Of a stretch of DNA of 64,000 nucleotides, positions 41,909 through 49,500 are shown in pieces. A program made the position numbers and the translations under genes. A model generated the notes under the pieces. It did no database searches, was not told the DNA's origin, and was given only the letters and a program-made list of their open reading frames with translations. The DNA is from a virus: positions 34,877 to 98,876 of the IMG/VR virus record IMGVR_UViG_3300037493_005292. One strand, 5' to 3'. The number at the start of each line of letters is the position of its first letter. The first letter of the stretch is position 1.

Positions 41909-43949
41909 TTCCGATGATCCTTGCCCGTGTGGTGAAGCGCGTAACCGCGCGTGAAAGGCAACACCCCGTTGCCCACGGGGTTATACCATGTGCCTGGCAC
42001 TTACTGAAGTCTTCGCACGTAAGACACGTGTACTTTTCTGTAAGTAGTTTCGAAATATTCTCTTTTGAATCCAGGGCGTAGAGCTGTGCGTACTCCAGGG
42101 TCTTATCCCCGCATAGGCGGTATACCACTACCTTTTGCTTTTGGCCGATACGGTAGTTACGTGCCCTGGATTGCTGCCAGTGTTCCAAAGACCAGGAGCG
42201 ACTGTAGTACACGGAATGCCGTGCGCATGTTAGGTTAATGGCAATTCCGGTTGCTTCCTGACCGAGGTAAACGCGGCACGCAGGATTCGTCATGAACTCT
42301 TTTTCGAGTTTCTTGATATGCTGCGTGGTACTGCCGTCAACTCGAACATAAGGCCAGTTACGCAGTTTAAGAAGACCCTCGATGTCGTCGAGTTCTGCTC
42401 CAAAGTTTGCCCACACGATTGCTTTTTCGGTGGGTTCCTGGAGGATATCGACTAGCAGGTCATCGAGTGCATCAAGTTTGGGGTTAGTGGGAAACCGCAG
42501 AGTTTCTCGTGCAGGCATCGGTATGTTACCGAGTTCTTCTTTTCGGGCACACTCATAAGTACCTGGGCGAACTCCGTTCGCGGTACATGTAATCAAATGG
42601 GGACATTCATCGCAAACTTCAGCAAACCGGTCCTCTTGCCAGTAGATAAAGCCGCTACACACCTGAAGCAGTTTAGCTAAACGTATCGCAGGATTAGCTA
42701 ACGTTACCGAGATACTTCCAACATCAATTGTCGCATCCTCCGTCTTTATAATTTCGTCATACACTTCGATCTGTTCGTCGGATAAGGTGTACGTAACGTT
42801 CTGATCGGTGATGCCCGGCATATCGATGCAGTCTTCGAGACGACAAGTACTGGATAAGGCCCCTACGCGCTCATTGATTGCGTTTAGGCACTTGTAGCTC
42901 GTAACGACGTGGGTGTTACGCTCTGAAAACACGCAGTGAGTCTGCACGAACTTGGTGTAGCTCGTAGTAAACTCATAATGGTTAGATATAGCGCGAATCT
43001 GCGGGTACAAATCCCGGGGATCACCGAGAGACAACGTACCCGTGAGAAGATACCGACGGGCTGCCTTTTTGGCTAACTCCGTTATCGCTACGGTTCTTTT
43101 GCTGTGATAGTTCTTTATTCGGTGGGATTCATCGAGGATAATCGTCTTGTAATCGATGTCACTTATGAAGGGGTGGGTAGGCATGGTTGCGGCTTCTGCG
43201 ATGATACTGGCTTCGTCTCGCCCTCTAAGCCACTCGTTGAATAGCCGGGCAACGGTGGGCATCCCCAGTACTCTGAGTACGGTGTTCCAAAACTTGGGAG
43301 ATGGCGATATACCGCGTTGTTTTAGTGCCTTCTCGAATAGCCTGGGAACATGCGGCGCGGAGTACAGTCTGGCGGTGTCGTACGGAACGATGATTACGTC
43401 GCAGTCCTGCGCTTGTGCTAAGAGCTCGTACTTTTTTGTTTTCGTAGTGGAAGCTATGGCCAAAGTTTTGAGCGTCCCACCGGAGTGCATCGCAACTTCT
43501 CTGACCCAGTTATCCACCGCGATAAGCGGGCAAATAACTAATGCGCGTTGTTTTAGCACGTTAAGTGCTTCAATGGCTACTTTGGTTTTTCCTGTTCCCA
43601 TTTCCCACTGGAGAATCCACCTCCAGTTGTGAAGAAATTCCGCCAAACCTTTGAGCTGGTGCTCGTAGCACTGAATCCCGCCGGGGCTTATATGCGCAGC
43701 CGCCTGGGCAACCGCATCTTCAAAAGTGGTCCTAGAAGCGATAAATAGTTGAGCTTCTTCGGTGAACTGCACGCCGGGCTGGACCTGCGGGAGGTCGTGA
43801 AGTACTCTCTCAAGGAATGGCGGATACGCGGGAAAAGCCCAAGTCTGATTTTTGTTGATACGGGTCGCTCCGAAGACGCGTGACCATACGGGGTTTTCGG
43901 TGTCGATTGCTAGGACGGGTACGTTGTAGTTGATTAGCTTGACTTCCAT
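41898..43949 (-). CDS. SNF2-family DNA-dependent ATPase/helicase
   Basis: The 683-residue protein has the helicase motifs of superfamily 2: Q-like motif YEHQLKGLAEF, Walker A WEMGTGKTKVAIEAL, motif Ia LVICPLIAVDNW, motif II ILDESHRIKN, motif III LLTGTL, motif V TGIAINLTCA and motif VI QQSRARNYRIGQKQKV. Cysteines (CDECPHLITC; CLTCEDFSKC) form zinc-binding insertions or tail. The RIGQ variant of motif VI is typical of SNF2 proteins. It would move or remodel protein-DNA complexes, perhaps helping recombination or RNA polymerase clearance. A GAGGAG site lies before the ATG. Confidence 0.9.
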   Translation of the reverse strand: MEVKLINYNVPVLAIDTENPVWSRVFGATRINKNQTWAFPAYPPFLERVLHDLPQVQPGVQFTEEAQLFIASRTTFEDAVAQAAAHISPGGIQCYEHQLKGLAEFLHNWRWILQWEMGTGKTKVAIEALNVLKQRALVICPLIAVDNWVREVAMHSGGTLKTLAIASTTKTKKYELLAQAQDCDVIIVPYDTARLYSAPHVPRLFEKALKQRGISPSPKFWNTVLRVLGMPTVARLFNEWLRGRDEASIIAEAATMPTHPFISDIDYKTIILDESHRIKNYHSKRTVAITELAKKAARRYLLTGTLSLGDPRDLYPQIRAISNHYEFTTSYTKFVQTHCVFSERNTHVVTSYKCLNAINERVGALSSTCRLEDCIDMPGITDQNVTYTLSDEQIEVYDEIIKTEDATIDVGSISVTLANPAIRLAKLLQVCSGFIYWQEDRFAEVCDECPHLITCTANGVRPGTYECARKEELGNIPMPARETLRFPTNPKLDALDDLLVDILQEPTEKAIVWANFGAELDDIEGLLKLRNWPYVRVDGSTTQHIKKLEKEFMTNPACRVYLGQEATGIAINLTCARHSVYYSRSWSLEHWQQSRARNYRIGQKQKVVVYRLCGDKTLEYAQLYALDSKENISKLLTEKYTCLTCEDFSKCQAHGITPWATGCCLSRAVTRFTTRARIIGNAD

Positions 43950-43969
43950 GGGTTTACTCCTCGTATCAT
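43939..43969 (+). promoter_or_regulatory. Possible promoter for the portal gene
   Basis: TTGACT (43939-43944) and TATCAT (43964-43969) each match five of six consensus positions, but the 19-base spacer is long. It lies 35 bases before the portal ATG, which has an AAGGAGA site. The evidence is weak. Confidence 0.3.
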
Positions 43970-44004
43970 TTGTTGTCTCGACGTTGTCTTTTAAGGAGAG
44001 CTAG

Positions 44005-45780
44005 ATGGCACAAGACCTAATGATGTCGGATGCTGCGCTGTGGAACCAGAACGGGGGGACACATTCTAACCCGTACTACACCTTCAGCCAGCTCTACAGT
44101 CCTAAACGGCTCAAAGAGCTCTTCAAAATGTGCGAGTACCTCTTCTACCAAAGCCCGCAAATCTTCGCGGCTTTGCGTAAGTTTGGGGAATACCCTATCA
44201 CAGAAGTAACGTATGAGACCACCAATGAATCTCTTAAACGTCAGCATAAGGACCTCCTCGAGCGGGTAATCCGCGTTAGAGAGTTTTTGCTCAAGTGTTC
44301 TCTCGATAAGTGGATCTACGGCAACGCGTTTATTACGATGTATCAACCGTTTGTGCGCTATCTCAAGTGCCCCTCCTGCAGCGCGCTGACGAACATTAAG
44401 CACATCAAATACAAGTTCAACGTGAAGGGCCTTACGTTTACATACTCCTGTGACTGTTGCCATAAGGAAGTCGTCGCCAAAGAGAAGGACATTCAAGACC
44501 GAAAGCTGATGCTCAGTCGCAGTATCAATTTCATTCGGTGGGACCCCAAGAACATGGAGATCGACCATAACGCCATGACAGGCGAGTCGGTCTATTACTA
44601 TAAGATTCCGCAGTCAGACGTCGAGAAAGTAAACCGCGGGCATAAGACTTTCATTGACACGCTGCCCATCGGTTTTCTGAAGGCCATCCAGAAATCGAAG
44701 CCCTTCAAGTTTGCCGATGGTGCCATCTTCCACATGAAATTTGGGTCGCCGGCCGGTATCAACCCACAGTGGGGTATGCCCCCGTTGCTGCCAGCGTTGG
44801 ACCGATTCTTTTATACGCAGATTTTGCGAAAGGCTAACGAAGCCATCGCGCTCGACCATCTGGTTCCTTTCCGCATCCTGCACCCGCTGCAGTCGACTGC
44901 GGTGGCGGATCCGATGCAGACCATCAGTCTTTCGAACTGGAAGTACAACCTCGACCAGAACATCCGCAGGTTCCGTAAGGATCCCCTCCATATCATGTAC
45001 TCCCCTATTCCTGTGGGCGTGGTGCAGGTAGGTGGACAGGGTCGAGCCTTGCTGACCCTGGGTGAGGTTCAAGAAGCTGAGAAGAGCATCATCGCCGCTC
45101 TCGGTATCCCGATGGAGTTTATCTACGGTGGACTCACCGGACAGGGGATGAACGCTACGATGCGTCTCATCGAGAACCAGCTCGAGACGCACATCGCGGA
45201 CATCATCAACTTGTTGCAGTGGGTGGACGATAGCTGCGCGAAGTTCCTGGGTTGGGAAAAGATCCAAGTGGGTCTGACGCCGTTCAAGATCATCGATGAC
45301 TTGAACAAGCAGAACACCATACTCAGTATCTGGACCCAGGGTAAGACTGGGCAGGGGCCACAGATCATCTCGGATTCGACCATGGCTGAGATGAACGACA
45401 TCGATCTGGATAAGGAATACAAGCGCATCAAGCAGGAGACCTTGGACAACTTCCGGATGCAGCAGGATACCAACGTCGAAATCCAGAAGATGCAGAATGC
45501 CGCGGCATCCCAGGCGCAGCAGCAAGCAGCTGCCGGGGGTCCGCAGCAGTACAACCAGCAGCAGATCATCTCTAACGCTGACCAGCTCGTGGCTGAAGTC
45601 TCAGCTCTCGACCAGGGGTCGCGCAAGAGTCGGCTGTACCAGCTCATGCAGGAAGACTTCGTTCTGTACTCTGTGGTGGTTCAACGGCTCGAGCAGCAGA
45701 ATAACACGACGCGGCAACAGGCCACTGCGAGTATCCAGCAGCAACAGCAAACGCCGCAGCAACCACCACAGCAGGGGTAG
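44005..45780 (+). CDS. Portal protein with zinc-ribbon insertion and Gln-rich tail
   Basis: The 591-residue protein has the layout of a portal: a wing with NATMRLIENQLETHI and the GIPMEFIYGGLTG turn in the stem/crown part. An inserted zinc ribbon (CPSC near residue 122 and CDCC near residue 150) is unusual for portals. The C-terminal 130 residues are rich in Gln and Ala (SQAQQQAAAGGPQQYNQQQ; later QQQQQTPQQPPQQG) and probably flexible. It forms the dodecamer at the capsid vertex through which DNA enters. It is followed after 3 bases by a small gene, but not directly by the protease, which lies much further on. Confidence 0.82.
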   Translation: MAQDLMMSDAALWNQNGGTHSNPYYTFSQLYSPKRLKELFKMCEYLFYQSPQIFAALRKFGEYPITEVTYETTNESLKRQHKDLLERVIRVREFLLKCSLDKWIYGNAFITMYQPFVRYLKCPSCSALTNIKHIKYKFNVKGLTFTYSCDCCHKEVVAKEKDIQDRKLMLSRSINFIRWDPKNMEIDHNAMTGESVYYYKIPQSDVEKVNRGHKTFIDTLPIGFLKAIQKSKPFKFADGAIFHMKFGSPAGINPQWGMPPLLPALDRFFYTQILRKANEAIALDHLVPFRILHPLQSTAVADPMQTISLSNWKYNLDQNIRRFRKDPLHIMYSPIPVGVVQVGGQGRALLTLGEVQEAEKSIIAALGIPMEFIYGGLTGQGMNATMRLIENQLETHIADIINLLQWVDDSCAKFLGWEKIQVGLTPFKIIDDLNKQNTILSIWTQGKTGQGPQIISDSTMAEMNDIDLDKEYKRIKQETLDNFRMQQDTNVEIQKMQNAAASQAQQQAAAGGPQQYNQQQIISNADQLVAEVSALDQGSRKSRLYQLMQEDFVLYSVVVQRLEQQNNTTRQQATASIQQQQQTPQQPPQQG

Positions 45781-45783
45781 GAC

Positions 45784-46332
45784 ATGGCACTTGGACCAAG
45801 CGAAAGTTTTGTAGACAGTCTCAACAAGGCGCGCGAGATACCGACGAGTCAGAGCGGCAGTGGGTACGACATGCCCAGCGTTTTTGGCCCAATGCCGGGG
45901 TCCGGCGCCGGGGCACAAAACGAGGGAGCAGTCGGGACCAAGTTGCCCTGCGTGGCCCACTCAAAGGTGTTCACGATCTGGCGCGACTGGGAGGGATGTA
46001 AGCGCTGCCTCTCCGACATCGACCATCAAGTCGTGACGCTTCCCGCTTCTGGGGACTACACCTGTCCGCACACCAGCGAAGCCGAGTTCAAGATGACGCT
46101 GGATCGTTGTCTCGCAGGTGACGGAGCGCTGCAGTCGAAAGAGTTCTTCAACCTGCAAAATGGAACACGCTGTGCGCACGTCGTGTGGATGGAAGCAGAT
46201 GAAAAGCGCCTGGGAGAGATGAAAAAGGCGGAAGAGGAAAAGGATAAAAACTGGGTATATCCCCCGAGGCTCGACCAGGTGTTTGGAGAACAAAACGCGG
46301 CAGCAAAAAAGGCCGCGGACGGCCTGAAGTGA
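45784..46332 (+). CDS. Hypothetical cysteine-rich protein next to portal
   Basis: The 182-residue protein has a flexible glycine/serine-rich N-terminus followed by several cysteines (LPCVAHSK; CKRCLSD; YTCPHTSE; DRCLAG; RCAHVVW) and a lysine-rich C-terminus (KKAEEEKDKNW). The CKRC pair with a second CPH gives a possible zinc site. It is translationally close to the portal (3 bases) and probably a head or neck protein. No family is recognised. Confidence 0.6.
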   Translation: MALGPSESFVDSLNKAREIPTSQSGSGYDMPSVFGPMPGSGAGAQNEGAVGTKLPCVAHSKVFTIWRDWEGCKRCLSDIDHQVVTLPASGDYTCPHTSEAEFKMTLDRCLAGDGALQSKEFFNLQNGTRCAHVVWMEADEKRLGEMKKAEEEKDKNWVYPPRLDQVFGEQNAAAKKAADGLK

Positions 46333-46336
46333 ACAC

Positions 46337-46418
46337 CATCAGCATCCGCCCGCGGCTAGATTCCTCTTTTACAGGGACTCGGGTCTAATCCCAGAGTATC
46401 CCAACGAGGATGCTGATG
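46337..46418. ncRNA. Candidate structured RNA or cis-element before the RNA polymerase gene
   Basis: Perfect 11-base arms (46337-46347 and 46408-46418) can pair around a 60-base middle. Inside, a TTCCT/AGGGA stem holds a seven-base CTTTTAC loop, and GGGACTCGGG pairs with most of CCCAGAGTATCCC around TCTAAT. The order of D-loop-like, anticodon-like and T-arm-like parts recalls a tRNA-Lys(UUU), but the arm lengths do not fit. It may be a relic, a tRNA-like element or a leader structure. No T-run follows the outer stem, so it is not an ordinary terminator. Confidence 0.4.
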
Positions 46419-46448
46419 AACTGGATGAGCATACGCCCTCCTTTGTAC

Positions 46449-46480
46449 ATGAGCAACGTGATTACTGCTCATCTTCTTTT
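46449..46480 (+). terminator. Weak hairpin with T-rich tail
   Basis: ATGAGCA and TGCTCAT pair over 7 bases around a 10-base loop and are followed by CTTCTTTT. It lies between the portal pair and the RNA polymerase gene and could be a weak terminator or an operator. The short stem makes this uncertain. Confidence 0.3.
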
Positions 46481-46500
46481 ACCAAAAGTGGAGTGCTGAT

Positions 46501-49500
46501 ATGACTACGGAACTTACACCGCTATTGGTGCACCCCGACGTTAAGCGTGAAGCGATACGGCAAAAGGTTATTGAGGGTATTCACGAGTCTTTCCCGATGC
46601 GCTCGCGTAACAAGTTAGTTGAAATCACCGATGTGAAATTCACCCCCGAGAACTTCACATCGCGTGAACAAAAATCAGCTATCTTGCGCGGAGACACGCT
46701 GTTTGAGGCGGTAAAGGGAACAGTCGTTGTTAAGGACCGGGACTCGGGGCACGTCATTGATACGGCTAAAAATTTCTTGCTGGCTAAAGTACCGTGGTTT
46801 ACACCACGTCACACAGTGATAGTTGGCGGTAACGAGTATTCGATCTCGAGCATGGTTCGTCCAAAACCGGGGGTGTACACACGCAAGCGCGCCAACGGTG
46901 TTCTCGAAGCAAACTTCAACGTTGTTGGCACCAAGAATTTCAACATCACAATGGATCCTGAAAAGGGTGAGCCTGAGCTAGAGTACGACTCTACCCACAT
47001 TCCGCTATACCCAATCCTGCGCAAGTCGGGGCTATCACACGATCAGATTGCATCTGCGTGGGGGAGGCAACTGGCTGACGTAAACCAAACGCGTTTGATG
47101 AAAAACGCAGATGGTGCAGTCAGCAAGTTGTACACGAAAGCTGTTCCTGAGTATTTTCATAAGCCTGGGCTCTCGGCAGAAGAGAAAGCTCAAGAGATTT
47201 TTAGTCGTTATACCGGGGCGCACATGGACCCCGAAGTTAATAAGCAAACTCTTGGCGTGGCCCACAGCAAAATCACGCCGCACAGCCTGCTCGACGCGTC
47301 GTCGAAGATGCTAAAGATTTTCAGGAACGATGCAGAAGTTGATGACCGTGACAACCTTGATTTCAAGGTGATAAAGGGAATCGACGATTACTTTAAAGAG
47401 CGTATCAAGCTTGATGCGCGTGAAGTATCCAAGAAGGTTGCGATCAAGATTGACGCGCACCCTGACATTCGACAGGCCATTCCTACTGGCGTTTTTACGA
47501 AGGGTATTCTGCAGTTCATCAACAGCTCATCGCTGTCTACGGTCCCAACGCAAACCAACCCCATGGAGCTCGTGGACGCCGCACTTCGTATCACCGCGTT
47601 AGGTGAGGGCGGTATTGGTTCAGAGCGTGCCATTCCCATGGACGCACGGATGGTACATCCCACACAAATTGGCGCGCTGGACCCCGTGCGTACTCCTGAG
47701 TCGTTTGCTGCCGGCGTTGACGTCCGAGCTGCAATGATGGTCAAAAAGGACAAGGATGGAAACATCCATGTTCCTATGATCGACTTCAGAACTGGCAGAG
47801 GTAAGTATGTACGCGCCGGAGAGATCATCAGTAAGGTAGTAGCGTTCCCCACGACTACTCCGCTAAAAGGCAAAGTTGACGCGCTGGTAAACGGCGTTGT
47901 GCGTAAAGTAGATGTGTCGCAGGTGGACTACCAGTTGCCGCACCCGACTTCTATGTACAGCCCGGCGGCTAACCTGATTCCATTCTTAGAGTCGAACCAG
48001 GGTAACCGCTTAGTGATGGGGTCGAAGTACCAGACCCAAGCACTCTCACTGATTGACCGTGAAGAGCCGCATGTGCAGGTGATGTCGCAGTCAGGCAAGT
48101 CCTTTGAAGAGCTCATGGGCACTTTGATTAACCCCATAGCGTCTGTGACTGGGACGGTTTCTAAGATAGACGGGGACTTTGTACATATCCGTGCGGACAA
48201 GGACTATAAGACTGCCGCAAAAGAAGACATGCATCAGGTATCCTACGACACGTTTTTGCCGATGGCCGCGAAAACGTATTTACACCACACCCTCACGGTA
48301 AAAGAGGGTGACCGTGTTATTACAGGACAGTCGCTGGCTGACTCCAACTTTACCAAGAACGGCAAGTTGGCATTAGGCAAAAACTTGAGCGTCGCGTACA
48401 TGCCCTATTACGGTGACAACTCTAACGATGCAGTTGTCATTAGTGAAGGTGCAGCAAAGAAACTGACATCAGAGCGCATGTACAAGGTTGTTATCGACCG
48501 GGATCCTGACCTCACGTTTAACCGAGACAAACACCGAACGTACTATGGACATAATTACACGAAGGACCATTACGGTAAGCTCGATGAAGATGGAATCGTA
48601 AAACCCGGTACAGTCGTTATGCCAGGGGACATCGTAGTAGCTGGTCTGCGTAAGTCATTGATGACTTCAGACGACATACTTCTCGGACGTTTGCATAAGT
48701 CTCTAGCGCGCCCGTACCGCGAGAGTACTGAATCTTGGGATCATGAGCATGCTGGAGAAGTGGTCGATGTAGTCAAGACGCCAAAACGTTATGCACTCAC
48801 GATTAGAACCAAAGAACCGATGACAATCGGAGATAAAATCGCTGGGCGGTTCGGGGATAAGGGAGTGGTATCCCGAATTATCCCAGATTCGCAGATGGTC
48901 AAAGATGAAAGCGGGAAGCCTATTGATGTTATCGTGACATCTGCTGGCGTAGTTGGACGTATTAACCCAGCGCAGATTCTTGAAGGTGCGCTAGGCAAAG
49001 TTGTCGAAAAGACGGGTAAACCGATCCTAATAGAGAACCTTACTGGGCGTAATAACGTACAGTATGTCCGCGGGATTTTAAAAGAGCACGGTATCAAAGA
49101 CAAAGAAACCGTATATGACCCAATCGCGGATAAGCAGATACCGAATGTGTTCGTTGGCAATCGGTACATGCTGAAGCTGTTTAAGTCTACAGATACTAAT
49201 TACGACGCTAGAGGTATTGGGAGCTACGACGCAAACATGCAGCCTACGAAGGGCGGCGTGATGAGCTCTAAGGCGCTAGGCAAGATGGAGTTTGATGCTC
49301 TTGTAGCGCATAACGCACGCAGCGTGTTGCAAGAGGTTGTTACGCTGAAGAGCCAAAAAAACGATGAGTACTGGCGTGCATTACAGTTGGGTCTACCTGC
49401 GCCCCCACCAAAGACTACCTTCGCATCTAATAAGTTCTTGAACATGCTTACGGGTGCTGGCGTACGCGTTGACCGTAAGGGGAGCAAGATCTCATTAGCG

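Noticed and set aside
44614-45525. A 303-residue minus-strand gene
   Set aside because: Antisense to the portal, with no ribosome site or motif.
46337-46418. A functional tRNA-Lys(UUU)
   Set aside because: The anticodon-like loop is good, but the D-arm is too short, the T-arm has a bulge and 11 extra bases separate it from the acceptor arm.
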